From Oopsacas minuta (Eukaryota > Porifera > Hexactinellida > Lyssacinosida > Leucopsacidae), in assembly GCA_024704765.1 (NCBI GenBank), contig JAKMXF010000326.1, positions 1 to 64,000 on the forward strand: DNA of 64,000 nucleotides. The letters run 5' to 3'. Below are positions 1-12,175 of this stretch, in pieces. The notes below the pieces were generated by a model. That model was not told the DNA's origin. It ran no database searches and worked only from the letters and a program-made list of their open reading frames with translations. Within the stretch, counting starts at the first letter, position 1; each line of letters begins with the position of its first letter. The translations under genes were made by a program, and so were the position numbers.

Positions 1-922
1 TGTACGGGGTCGATTTCATATATAAGTATAATACAAATATTATCGATTTGAAGTTACAATTTGGCTAATCCCTCATTTTCGCCTTTTTGCCACACTGTGC
101 TATAACCCCTCTTTTTAGAGAAAGGGGGCGTATAAACAGAGTCAGTGTAGTAGGTATAATACAACATATGCGAATTGACGATTTTGGACCACATTATTAC
201 AAATAAGTAGCAATTTGAAAATAGCAGATATATTTCGATTGAACCGAAATTGTTAAACCTGCAAATTCAGCCCAAAAGGTTTTCGTAGTAATAATTTGGC
301 TTGTAAAGGAACCAGAATTTAATATTAGATTGGACAATTACTTTTCAAAAATTTGCATTCTTTGAACCACCCAAATTTTTACATGTACACATTCTAGATT
401 ATTGCATTTGAATAGTATAGATTACATAGTCAGAGAAATCATTTCAAATTCAGCCTACAAATTTACAAGAAACTAGAAAGGTAACTAAAGTGGTAGCTAA
501 TATAACTTGTTGTCCAGGGTACAACGCCCCTGAACCCAACACAGGATTTACAGCACCACTAACTCCCAGCTGGATAATTATCTACCATAAAAAATTCCTA
601 GATTCCATCTGGTAACTAGTACCCCTTTGATAACACAGGTCAACAAGGTTTTTCATCACAGATCATAAGTATATCATTTTTCTACCGTGATTTTTTGTTT
701 TGATATCAAATCTGCTCTTCGTTTGTATCTATCACGTATAGCTTTTTCATAAAATCCAACTATATTATTCCATTATTTTCAATAATATAATTCGAAATAA
801 GTTACGTAAAATTTTACAATAGCAGTGGCACAATTTGTATATTAATGCAATTTATCCCAATTTACTAGCTCTAATTTTCTCTTTTTGAATGAATCAATCC
901 GGTTTCTCATAATACATCGCAG
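1..922. other. Non-coding AT-rich stretch
   Basis: I see no open reading frame, RNA gene or terminal repeat here. It is ordinary AT-rich sequence downstream of the TICRR exons (that gene runs on minus) and upstream of the first repeat-family copy. Confidence 0.5.
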
Positions 923-2560
923 ATGCATCAATACCCTAGACAGTTTTTGCTATGTTTGTGGCTCTTTTTGTTTAAAATCACAACGACTTACATAACAAAT
1001 GACCTCAAGAGAACATATAGCCAGTATTTTGATTGTGCTTTAGGTGATCAGGATAAGATGTGGGCGCCTCATGCGATTTGTTCTGCTTGTTCTAGTGGCT
1101 TACGTGATTGGGTGAACAAAAGAAAAATTTCAATGCATTTTGCAATACCAACAATGGTTTGGAGGGAACCAAAGAATCACTACGATGATTGCTATTTTTG
1201 CATCGTAAATACAACTGGGTTTCCGATGGAAAGATGAACATAAAATAATTTACCAGTTTCTCATGATGTCTCGTTACCTGTCCCCACTCCTACCTTATAT
1301 GGATTTGATTCTCTTTCTGATGTTGTAGATACTTTGTCATATTCAATGGACAAATATTCTTGGTTCAGAATACGTCCCTGAAGTTAGTAATTTAGCGCCC
1401 CAACCTTCACATAAGGTGAATTGAATGACCTTGTCAGGGATCTTGATTTGTCGGAAGAAAAGGCAGAATTTCTTGCATCAAGGCTTCAACAAAAGAATTT
1501 ACTCAACAAGAATATTATAGTGTACCATTACCGTAAACGAAATTTTGATTTGGCTCAATATTTTACAGTTGAGGGTCCTCTCTGTTATTCTAACGATATT
1601 GACGGGCTGTTTTTAATTTGTCACAGGAACATTCATCTTCTGATTGGCGCCTATATATTGATTCATCGAAACGTAGCTTGAAAGCCGTTTTATTGCATAA
1701 CGGAAATAACATCCTGTAATTCCAATTGTTCACTTTGTACATCTTAAAGAGTCCTATATAAACCTGGAAGAAGTTTGGTAGCGATCAATTATAGAATACA
1801 CAGATGGAATATATGTGGGGATCTTAAGGTCATTGGTCTGTTAATGGGATTGCAACAAGGATTTACCAAATATTGTTGCTTTCTCTGTTTATAGGACAGT
1901 CGTGCAACAATAGATCATTATAAAAAGCGTGATTGGCCCAAGAGAACAAATTTTAAAGTAGGAACATCCAATATTGAATATACACCATTAGTAGATCCTA
2001 ATAATATCTTTTTGCCACCACTTCATATAAACCTCGGATTGATGAAAACTTTCGTCAAAACAATGAGTAAAACAAATCCTACAGGGGTCGCTATATGCTG
2101 AGAAATTTCCCAAACTAAGTGATGCCAAGCTTAAAGGGGGTGTATTTATTGGACCGCAAGTTAGGGAAGTTCTCAAGGATGAAGATTTTGACAATATATT
2201 TTCCGCTAAGGAATTCACAGCTTGGAAATCTTTCAAATGGATTAGTGTGAAAATTTTAGGTAATATGAAGTCAACAGGGTATATAGAGGGAGTAAACAAC
2301 TTAATTCGATCATATGAAAACATGAGATGCTGTATGTCATTGAAATCACACTTTTTGCACTCCCATCTTGATATTTTGCCCGAAACACATGGTGCTGTAA
2401 GCGATGAACAGGACGAACGATTTCACCAAGACATTCTCAGAATGGAAAATTGATATCAAGGTTTCTGGAATAACCGTATGATGGCGGACTATTGCTGTAT
2501 GTTATACAGGGATGAATCCAATAGAGTTTGCAAAAGAAATTCTTATTCTTAACATTTTTG
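923..2560 (+). pseudogene. Decayed copy 1 of an arthropod multicopy protein family
   Basis: This is a broken coding region of a family I recognise as highly repeated in arthropod genomes, whose function I do not know. The N-terminal Cys-rich part (HRRC then CYVCG near 917-963) is followed, in another frame, by GDQDKMWAPHAIC, MVWREPKNHYDDCYFC and, near 1421, LNDLVRDLDLSEEKAEFLASRL. Near 2247-2453 come CCMSLKSHFLHSHLDILPET and ERFHQDI. The order matches copy 2 at 29677-31340, so the two are the same gene. At least three frame changes and several stops make it non-functional. The 1988-2323 minus-strand frame is only its shadow. No terminal repeats are visible, so whether it is a transposase or a dispersed pseudogene is open. 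Confidence 0.75.
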
Positions 2561-3417
2561 ACGTCTAAATATTTTCTTCTTTGTTTATTCAACTTATATA
2601 TCTCACAAGTGTGAAAATTTTTAAATTTCCTATTGCAAGAAAGTTAGATTCTAATTTGATACTCAATTAATTATTGAATTATCCACATTGAAACTCTAAT
2701 AACAAGTAACATTAGTTAGCTAAACAACTTTTAGCATCAATTAAGCATAATCAAATATATAATATTTCGAAATTGGATTCGAAAATTTCAAGCAAGAATA
2801 TAAAGAATGAATAAGTGTTAAAGAGGAATGAATGGCAGATTTAAATCAGCACAAAAAACTAGTCTAGAAATATACCCATTTTTGCTTGATGAGAATGATA
2901 AGTGAAAAATTGCTGACCTGTGTAATTTCTATGCCCCCTTAGACAGTAGTAAAATTCTTAAGTTCACCTGTATGTGCGTATTACAATTGAAGACATAGTC
3001 TTGGCTACTGCATAAATTTATAAAAGCCGGTTCGAGAACAATTTCGAAGAAATCCGAGGTTATCCATGAGGAAAATGGCCTTTGAAATGACAGTCTTTCA
3101 CTGACCTATCTAAGAGTCGTCAAATTGTTTAAGTTTGAGAATGATTAGCAGTGGCGTACCGAGTGGGGCCAAAGGGGAAGTCGCCCAGGAGGCACTCTTT
3201 AGGAAACTGCGTCTTGGATATTAAGCCTTACTTGCCAAACATTTTCTCACCAAAATGACTTGGGTGAAGTAGCATAATTATTCTCTCGCACGTAACCTTT
3301 CTCTTTTCCTGCAAACATATGCTTATATATTCGCTGTGATATCTAGTATGTGAATTCTGAACTATTTTGCTGCATTGTAATAAGCAAAAGGATATTTATG
3401 TTGTCATCCAACATTAC
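2561..3417. other. No gene; possible repeat end at about 3150
   Basis: No coding region is seen. A GC-richer patch at about 3150-3200 (CAGTGGCGTACC start, then GGGGCC and GGGG runs) resembles the outer end of a hAT-type element, but I find no matching second end. Confidence 0.3.
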
Positions 3418-3504
3418 CAAAATTGGAAACTCAGTGTCCACGGAATCCTTTAAGGTTGGTGTTTTCTGGAGTCCGGGTTTGGGCAATATTTCCGTTTGAA
3501 GAAT
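3418..3504 (-). CDS. Possible further TICRR exon
   Basis: A tentative 29-codon exon. On minus it is bounded by a CAG acceptor at 3507-3505 and a GTAATG donor at 3417-3412, the same donor hexamer as the confident exon at 33203. The reading frame is open and contains LQKTPTLKDSV. Human treslin has a comparable TP-I/T-L-x-D motif near its C terminus, which is why I list it. I could not find an unambiguous donor of the right phase in the preceding exon, so this may be chance. Confidence 0.25.
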
Positions 3505-3995
3505 CTGATTCTTTGTGAAGTATATTCTTGCCAACGTTTTCACGTACTCACATGCAATCCTGGATACCAGAAGAATTCAGTTGCATAAAGTTTGACCACA
3601 CCCGTGCAACAATAAATACATGACATTACGTTTCATAAGTATTCTCTTGACATACAGAATTTATTGGATTTCACGAATTTGAAATAATATGAAGGAGGTT
3701 ATACTAGCGGTAAGTAAGTTGACATATGTATAGACCTAAAAAGCATGTTAGACTCGAATATTCGCTATCTCGAACAGATTTGATTTCACCTTAGGGTTCG
3801 AGTTAATTGATGCTAACTGTATGATAAAATGATATATATACATAATTAAATATATGAGAGAAAAATTTCCCCATAATTAAAGAATTTCTAGAAATCGAGA
3901 GGGGATATAACAGTTTCATTTCAAAGATATTTGAGTAAACTATTTCATAAGTTTTGTTGGAGATCTAGCCTAAAGGTATTTAAATAAAAGGAGCT

Positions 3996-4402
3996 TCATT
4001 TTGGAGTAGAAAAATATCGATAACCACTATTTTTGGCAGTGTATTCCGATTCTGAATGTACATACCGATTAGAAAGAGAGGGGGAATTTATTGACTTCGC
4101 AGGAGAAAGCAATCGCTGTAGTGTGTTTGAATTGAAGGTCAAGAGTGGTGAATGGAAAGCGCTAATTAGCGGTAGGCTTCTCTCAGGTGTGGTAAAGGAC
4201 ACTTGGTCCTTTACATTCCATGGCTGTGGGCAGAATTCGGGATACAAATCACTTTGTGAGGGTTCAAGTACAACAGGATTATTAGGATGAAGAATCCCCA
4301 TCCTCAACTGCTCATTGCGTATATTCGTCAATAGACGATTGGAATTACGTTCACTGAGAGGTGTTTCTTCACAAAGTATTCTGACCTTCTTATTAGGTGT
4401 AC
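3996..4402 (-). CDS. TICRR: TICRR/treslin exon with TopBP1-site region
   Basis: Third supported exon of the treslin homologue. The acceptor is TTTTGGTAG at 4411-4403, and the exon opens with GT, which completes the Gly codon whose first base ends the exon at 33203; the phases agree. The key motif is CEETPLSERNSNRLL. It matches the human treslin segment around Thr969 (ETP, six residues, then S-x-RLL), the CDK-phosphorylated site bound by TopBP1 BRCT domains (established for human). The rest is Ser/Pro-rich with TTPERS, FHSPLL, LLSPAK and NSPSLS, as expected of the disordered treslin tail. The frame ends at a TGA at 3998-3996. This could be the true C terminus, or the exon could leave earlier at the CG/GTATGT donor near 4067. 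The second human site (Ser1001, ESP) has no clear SP counterpart; the aligned place reads VVLEPSQ. Confidence 0.7.
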
Positions 4403-7167
4403 CTACCAAAATAGGAAATTTTCAAAAATGTTAAGACTTAGAGTAACAAGTTAAAATTATCTATGAAAACAGCAACTTTGGTAAAAATACCAAACAAAAA
4501 TTGAAAAGTATCAAGAAATGATAGCAGGGGAATAAATATCATGAACACCGTTGGTATGTTATAAATATCCTAAAGGTGCTTCTATAGTGCAGTTTATGGC
4601 GATTCTATAGAGAAATATTGCAGTGTATACATATTTGAGACAATCAACTGCAAGGCCTTATGCCCTATGAATGATCCATATCACTTAAAATCCGCTTGGG
4701 GAAATTCTGTGAGGATGTTTGCATACAGTCATCAGAAAGTAAAATTGATTGTAAAATAATGAAGTAACAATAATCGGAGTTATAAGATCTACATATAATG
4801 ATTTTCATAATCTGTGCAAAGTTCCACGTCGTTCAAGTGGTCACATGACCATACTCGGATATTTTTTCCTAGCAACGAGGAAGATCTCAGGAATGTGTCA
4901 CCACTCCGCTCTCAAACCTTTCCAAATACTATCAAGTGAGCTCTGTTCGACGCCACTAAGGTTGGTAAGTATATTTATACATATATTGGGCCTCTAGATA
5001 ACCTTAACTCTAATATACGGTATTGCTATTTTTCAAATATTTCTCCAACACACACTATTATCGTTTTGTTAAGCGAAAGATTAACAAAATTTACACTAAA
5101 TGGGTAAGAATTGGATAGAGGTATTTGGTCAAGTTATTATGCTAAGTTTATGTGAATTTTGGTTTGAATATTTAGGAACTACACATTTTGAATAATTGCA
5201 CAAATATTACTAGTTGGAATGTTCATAATTCGAATTCTATCAATTAAAACTTACTATGTTATTGAGAATGGAGGACCTTTTTGCGTTGATATGAAAAGTT
5301 ACTTCAAAATATAGTCATGTGTATAGTGAAAGGACTGGCTATATACAAGTATTTCGAAAATAACTATACTAATCATCTAATTGAAATTCAATGATCATGA
5401 TAGAAGTTAGTTCAATCGTACCTTTACCTGAGGTATCTGCTGACTTTACAAAATTCCTCAAAATAATTTTACTCAAAACAGCTTTTGCATATGCTATAGA
5501 CCTCAAATTCTTCATGGAACAGTTTCACTTATGTGTATTTAACAATCTTTTCGCGGTTTGCCCATTGTTGGTTCTTATTACTGGCCTATTAGTAATATAT
5601 GTAATTTATAGATTCTGATTAGTACCATTAACCAGGAGCAGGGGCTGGCGAATGTGGGAGTGCTTATGCCTTACAGAAATATGGAGAGGTATAAACTAAG
5701 ATAATATTGGGGGAGCTAGTAATAATATTAGTTTTGTTTTATGATTACTCGCTTAATAAATATTCTTTAAATATGCTAGTCAAGATTAAAAAAATCTAAA
5801 TTCTCGTTCGCCCAGCAGTATATATTTCAGTCCCTTGTGAAGAAAAGGATGAATGTTATGTTAAATTGAAATCGAATTTCTATTATCAGAGATGTCGCAG
5901 AATTATGCACTTTGTTTACTTCTTCTGTTTTTATAAAGAAGTAAACAAAGTTCAATATTCTTGACTAAATAAATCGAATAAGTTAAATCCTTGAAAACTA
6001 GTTAATTAATCAGATATAAATATAGTTTTGGATTTATGTACCGTATTACATCGAATAATATCAACTCCCTCGAATGATACCGACATGAGGGTCAAAGAAA
6101 TGAATAACTACTTACAGTGAATTATTTTTCCCTCAATATTTTGGTCAATCTACTGTTTGTAAGGATAAATACACGCAATACAAGTACGCAAATATGTTTA
6201 CAAAACTCTGACTTTATCTCAGGGATTCCCTTCAGAATTCCAACAAGATTCTTATGGGGATTCTCACAGGAGAAATATTCATTCCCACCAACATTCCCTT
6301 CCCAAGGGAATGGAAATGGGAATGTCTTTCGGAATTCCCACCCTTACGGCAACCCTGATGTTTAGGCCTGGAATTTTGATCCTGGAGAATGCAAAATTGT
6401 GTGTAGCATTGGTGTAATGTTATATGCAAGTGTACTCAGCGGCATTTAAGATAAACAAAATTTAGAGGAGATTTCATTAAGCGTATAAGGCGATTCTATT
6501 TTCACAAGATAGAAATTAGTATTGAATTACCAGGCCACATCAATGGCCTATTCAGGCATGAAAACCACAATTTCGGAACTCAGCCCTGGAGGAGAGTTGA
6601 TAGTGATAATTGATTTTTAAACATATACATGTATTGAGTGGATGAATAGAATAAATAGATGCAAATTATCAAAATATTAAAAGAAAATGAAGAAAACGCA
6701 AAAATTCCCCTGCTCAAAGTATTTGCACTTTAGAATGCTTTCTTCTTCTTTCAGTCTAAAATTTCTTACCATTTCATATGTTGCTTCGAAAAACGAAATG
6801 AAATCTATATTTCTCAACGTCACAATAGGAAAATATTCACCATCAAAATCTAAAATTGCAAACTTTCAGAAGTCTTCTTCGATACACAAAAGTAGCTATC
6901 AACAACTTTATGAATTCTCAAATTATAGAATAATGATGATCCGTATACTCAGGAGAGAGATCTATGTAGATCAAAAATGCCATTTCTCCATCCCAATATA
7001 ATCCCTTATGAATATTAGTTGTGTCCAAATGAAATATTCTAGATTTCATTTGCAAGAGTCCCAAATCACGTGAATATAACTCTTATCAGTTTGAAATGAG
7101 ATGTTAGCATACTATAGTTCCAAAATCCACGCAGGTTATTAATGAGAACTCAAGTATTAGGAAAGAC
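4403..7167. other. TICRR intron 2, gene-free part
   Basis: Intron sequence between the exon at 4402 and the P element. The small open frames here (for example 5391-5618 and 6687-7001) have no recognisable product and look like chance. The only structures I see are a 15-bp inverted repeat at 5910-5950 and short GGAAT-type repeats at 6220-6340. Confidence 0.45.
5910..5950. repeat. 15-bp perfect hairpin
   Basis: CTTTGTTTACTTCTT at 5910-5924 is followed after 11 bases by its exact reverse complement at 5936-5950. It could be a tiny MITE core or a transcript hairpin. No larger arms pair. Confidence 0.6.
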
Positions 7168-7174
7168 ATTTGAG

Positions 7175-10100
7175 CATAGCCTACTAAATATAAGGCCTAA
7201 CAGTAACTTCATTTTTTTGTACCAGGGATAAGTTATTAGCTGATTATATTAACTACCCATTTTCTATTTTTAAAACTTCTGATTATTAATTAACCATACT
7301 GTTTAAATTCATTATAATAGTTATATATTCAAATACAAATTTTTCACTGATATACTCTAGTTACTAGTAATGATATTCCATCACATACCTATGGCATTTT
7401 ACAATCCATTTCTGCTCACTATTAGCTTGTATATTGTATCTCTGATGTCCAGTGCCTGTTCTGCCTCGGGTTGCACAAGTAATTATTACCCAGATGACAG
7501 AGTGCATATATCCAGAATGCCAGAGAATCCACCTGAACTTAAACATACCTGGATACGCGCTCTTCACCGTGAAGATATTGATCGTCTCAAGGTTGTTAAT
7601 GTATGTATCAAGCATTTCCGTGAAGAATATGTTGAGTATTTTCATAAGGTTCCCAATGGTGACGGTACTTTCACTAGTGTACCTCGCGATAAACTTAAGC
7701 TGAAAGAAGGGGCAATCCCCTGTGTACTTCCTGGTTGCCCCTCTTATTATTCATCAACATCGACAAGCAAACGTACTCGTTTGTCTTATGAATCAAAAGA
7801 GAAAGAAATGTTGAATCAAACCATTCAGCTTAGTCTAAAATCTGAGAGTGAAGCCAAACACCAATTCATCATTAGAAATTTACAGGATCTGAAAGCTAAG
7901 TTGAATTATATTGTGTTACCAGACAATTGGTTAGTATGGCATACTGACAATTCTAGTACACGGTTTATTCTTCCTCGTCTTATTGAAAAAACTATTTCAG
8001 TAGATTTATATCTAGAAATAAATTCATTTCTATCTGTTTCAGCCTGGTTCTATGGACAAAGCATACCTACTTCTCTTAATTCAATTAATGATATTCGACA
8101 AATTGAATCATTATTACATCAAATTTCCTCAAAAATTGTATCTGATAATCATCATACTAAATCACATTCATTTCATATTCCTCCTGCTAAACAACACATA
8201 GAGAAGGTTATTAATTTAGCTAGCATAGAGGATAGCGAAAACTATTCTTCCTCAGTTATAGCCAAGCTCCAATTTATCCTCTGTCAATTAGACAATATAT
8301 TTATTCCAAAGAACAGGCGAAGGTACAATATAATTACACAAGTCATGTCAATTAAGACTCCTCTCATTTCTCCAGCATGTTATGTATATCTCCAGGGTTT
8401 AGAGTGACTTTCTCTACCGCATGTTCAGACATTAAATACATTGTATTCTTCGTTTGGCAATGAAAAACGATTTCTCTACCTATCTCTCCCAAATTACTCC
8501 TTCCTTCAGTTCATTGGAGAGAAGTGTTATAGTTCAAATGGATGAAATACACATTAAATCTGATATTACGTATAAAGGAGGGAAAATCTTTGCTCCTAAT
8601 TTAGACCCAGAGGACCCAACCAGAACTGTGTTTGCGGTAATGGTATCTAGCTTACATAACAAATGGTCTTGTATTTCACGTTTATCATCATGTGGTTCTA
8701 TTACCGCTGAAAAGATATTTTCCATCATCAAAGAGTGTATCATTGATATTGAGAATTGTGGTTTACGTGTACAGGTAATTTCAACTGACAATTATCCTTT
8801 GAATGTAAATCTTTTCAAGCTATTTCCTCTGACTGGCAAATTAGAAACTAGGGTGCCTCACCCATTTGATCCTACTAGATTTCTCTTCCTCACATTCGAT
8901 TTTGTTCATATTATAAAAAGTATACGTAATAATTGGTTGAATCAGAAGAATTTTGATAAGACAATGTATTTCTCCAAGTTGGAAGATTTTGAGATTGATA
9001 AATGCCAGTACCCCCCTTTGTCTCCATTCAGCATCTTTTCAAGATGTACGCCTTCTATACAGCTCTGAAAGAGGAAGTTTAGCGAAACTGGCTCCTCAGT
9101 TAACAGCGAAAGCTTGTTTTCTTTCTAGTATAGAAAGACAGAATGTCAGATTGGTTCTGAAGGTTTTTAATGATCTAACACTATCCGCTCTTGAGATTCA
9201 AAATGAAAAACGCTGTGAAGAATATCATAATAATACCTCTACGTTTGTTAGAATCCTTCTTACTCTGTGGAAATATAAAATGTTAGTACACCCTTCAAAG
9301 GCATCCGTTTAAATGACAATCTCTCAATACCCTTGATCTTACACGATGAGCGTTTTATATATTTAGTTCGTATAGTACATTGGCTAGATGCTTGGCAGTC
9401 CTTACCTGGAAAATCGGATAAATTGAGTAAGCAAACGTATACTAGTTTGAAACACGCTTGTATTGCTTTAGAACAGATAACAAACTATCTAACTGAGTCT
9501 TGTGGATTTTCTTATGTTTTGTTTGCATTTCTGCAAACAGACCCATTGGAACATCATTTAGGACTCTATCGTATGATGGCTGGTTCGAATTATCATATTT
9601 CTTACATTCAAATTCTTGAATCCGAGCGTCGTCTTAAGCTCTCTAACATCCTAGAAATGTTTTCTGACCAACAAGACTCTTGTCTATCCATACATACATT
9701 TGTTAAATCTTGTACTTCACTCTTTAGTACTTCTAGTGATGACCAAATAGATCTTGAGCCATATCTTGATGGAATTGGTAATGTATTATCAATTGAATAC
9801 ACTCAGCAGATATTCCAGTCGTTAGCTTTTATCGGAGGATATTCGGTCTATAAATTCTTGAAAGGGTTTCAAGAGTGTAGATTGTACACTGATACGCTAA
9901 CTTATGATAAAGAATTTATTCCTGATAGTGATTCCATTTCTCAATTCAAGCTCTTGCAATTAGCAGATCGAGGGGGGCTCAAATATCCACTGAGCATGTT
10001 CTTAACTCTGTCATTACTCTCTGGAGGATTCTATTTGCTATTGAGGACAATGATCATTTGGCGAATCCACTTGTACACGGTGCAGCTAGAAAAATATTAG

Positions 10101-10577
10101 TTGAGCTCACATTGATATACATGGAAGATGATGCAAGTATTGATATCTGGAAATCAAACTGTTCCATCTGTAATGTTACTAGATGGGATATCATACGTAA
10201 ACTTATTTTTACTACTACTAATTGCTTTCTGGCCAACAAGATTAAGAACTATAATTCACTTGTAACTTCTAGGGGTATAGGAAAACGTAAACTGAAAAAG
10301 TTCTCATGATTTTGTGAAGTGTATATATTATTATTATCGTAATTGTATGTATTTACATTTATTATTTATGTTGATTGGGTTTTTGTCCAATAATATTAGC
10401 TTCAATGAACTTCAAATAGAATTTCAATATCTTAGTTTAATACCAGCGAGGGATTATTAATAACACTTGAGAAAACATTTTGATTAGATTTTTAAGACAA
10501 TAACAGAATTCTCCAATATCAGCTAATAACGCATCCCTGGTACTTTTACTGTTAGGCCTTATATTTAGTAGGCGATG
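7175..10577 (+). mobile_element. Full-length P-superfamily transposon
   Basis: A 3.4-kb P element. The ends are inverted repeats: the left end CATAGCCTACTAAATATAAG at 7175 and the reverse complement of the right end (CATCGCCTACTAAATATAAG) match, and the match continues through GGCCTAACAGTAA and, after a small gap, ACCAGGGAT...GTTATTAGCTGAT. The target duplication ATTTGAG lies at 7168-7174 and 10578-10584 (7 bp; the superfamily makes 7-8 bp). It carries one THAP-type transposase gene on plus. It sits in TICRR intron 2, antisense to the host gene. Confidence 0.9.
7445..10309 (+). pseudogene. THAP-domain P-element transposase, frameshifted
   Basis: Transposase of the element around it; related to THAP9 and Drosophila P. 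The start is set at the ATG at 7445, where the THAP zinc finger begins: C-x4-C (CSASGC), W of HTWIRAL, C-x2-H (VCIKHF) and the closing IPCVLPGCP. The hydrophobic 25 codons upstream in frame are not part of the domain. The RNase H-fold core follows: first Asp in VQMDEIHIK, second Asp in STDNYPLN, the P-family FDFVHIIKSIRNNW motif, and the catalytic Glu in QTDPLEHHLGLYR at about 9538-9574. The C terminus DRGGLKYP continues to about 10307. It is broken by a TGA at 8405 and by frame changes near 8475, 9025, 9320 and 9995, so it is inactive. The catalytic residues themselves remain. Confidence 0.88.
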
Positions 10578-10584
10578 ATTTGAG

Positions 10585-10878
10585 ATATTTCAGCAATTCT
10601 GTAATTTTTCAAGTTGAATGTCAAATTGTGACGTGACGGAGTAAAAGGATTCACCACGGAAGATTAATCAGTGTGGCACAATGTAATCGATGTCAATTCG
10701 ATTACATAGTTTGAAAACAATAAATTAGTGAAAAATCGACCGATAGAGATCTACTCTTTATAGAGTGTGAATAAAAGAGGGATAGTAATATAATCAACAT
10801 CCAGGATACCACCAAAGTCCATTAACATTAACATTCGTTCTCCCTAAGAAATATTCACTTCCCTTCGTTCTACTTTTA
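10585..10878. other. No gene
   Basis: Spacer between the P element and the neighbouring mariner; nothing recognised. Confidence 0.45.
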
Positions 10879-12173
10879 CGAGGGATACTCAATAACCTTT
10901 GAGCCTAAGTACCAAAAAGCATCAATCTATATTTATTTTGCTATAATGTTCGAAATAGCATCCCTTAGCTTGAATACGCTTGTTTATTCTTTCAAACCAA
11001 GCTTGAATAGCTTCTCTAAATTCATTTCTGTTGATGTCTCCGATCACTTCTCTAAGGCCCCTCAAGTTCAAATTTAATGAAAAATTTCTGCCATTAAGGT
11101 ATTTTTTATTCTAGGAAAGAGTCAGAAGTTGTGGGGTGCAAGTTGTGGAGAATAATGGGTGTGTGGCAAAATATGTAGTCTTGATTCTTTAATGAATTGT
11201 GTGGCCATTTTTGATGTATGAGAACTGGCATTATCGCGATGCAAAAAAGTTCCCCTTAATCCTGTCCCAGGACGCTGTGAATTTATTGCTTTTATGACTA
11301 GAGGCAAACAACTCTCTGTATACCAGGTTGAATAAATTGTCTTACCAGGTTCAATAGGTACAACAGTTTTAACAACCATTGTATTAAAAAATTGCATGCA
11401 ATTGTTTCTTGGCGTTCTGAGTTCTGCGAACCGTTGTTGGGAGACCTTCTCCAATTTCACATCATTGACGGCTCTGCTGTTTTGTTTCTGGATCATAGTG
11501 ATAGATCCATGTTTCATCACCAAATATTATCTTGGAAATATCTATACTGTTGCAATTGTTGAATTTTTTAAGCATTTCATGGTACCATTTCACTCGATTC
11601 TTTCGCTCAGGATGAAGCTGATGTGGGATCCAGCAGGCACAAAGTTTTCGTAGCTGAAGGGATTGGTGTAAAACGGTGTGCACTGCCCCAGATGAAAAGC
11701 CAATTTCGTGCTGAATCCTCATATATGTAACATTTGGGCCTGCTATCACCATTTCCTCAATTGACTCAACAATTTCCTCTGTAATAGCATATGGGGATGG
11801 TCCAGGGCTGGGTTGGTCTTTAAGATGAAAATTCCCACACTTAAATTCTCTGTACGATCTTTTCACTGTTACCGCGGATACCTTGGTATTCGGAAAGGCT
11901 GTATAGAAATTGTCGTGACATTCTTGTATTGTTTTCAAAATTTTGAACTAAAAAAGTATTATCCACGAATATCACGCCTCGATAACTGTATTGAGGATTT
12001 GGTAACTAAGGAATCCATAGATAATAAAATACTGCGATCTGAAAAGTATATAAGATAAAGTTACAAGATTTTCAGCGAAGTATATTTATTCCATGTTGAT
12101 TCGAAAGAAGTAATGGTTCACTTATATAAGAGCTCGCAACTTAGTCAAGCTCAAAACATATAGAGTGCCCTCG
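10879..12173 (-). mobile_element. mariner element
   Basis: About 1.3 kb, flanked by TA (10877-10878 and 12174-12175). Imperfect terminal repeats: the left end reads CGAGGGATACTC then TTTGAGC; the right end, reverse-complemented, reads CGAGGGCACTC then TTTTGAGC. It contains one decayed transposase on minus. Confidence 0.82.
10930..12018 (-). pseudogene. mariner transposase, broken
   Basis: Cut-and-paste transposase of the DD34D class. The frame begins at ATG 12018 with a helix-turn-helix region that has an in-frame stop and a shift near 11935. It then continues as ECHDNFYTAFPNTKVS and VKRSYREFKCGNF, with a PGPSPYA linker in place of the usual GRP. The first catalytic Asp is present (FGDETWIYHYDPETK at about 11500) and the second is present (HRDNASSHT). 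The third site reads SPQLAPHNF, where functional elements have APCDF, so the third Asp appears lost. A frame change at about 11490 separates the two long open segments. Confidence 0.85.
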
Positions 12174-12175
12174 TA

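Noticed and set aside
4033..4290. 85-codon plus-strand frame
   Set aside because: It overlaps the treslin exon on minus, whose motifs and splice border are better supported; this is its shadow.
5391..5618. 75-codon frame ending in a hydrophobic segment
   Set aside because: No homologue, no splice or promoter context; Leu/Phe-rich frames are frequent by chance in AT-rich DNA.
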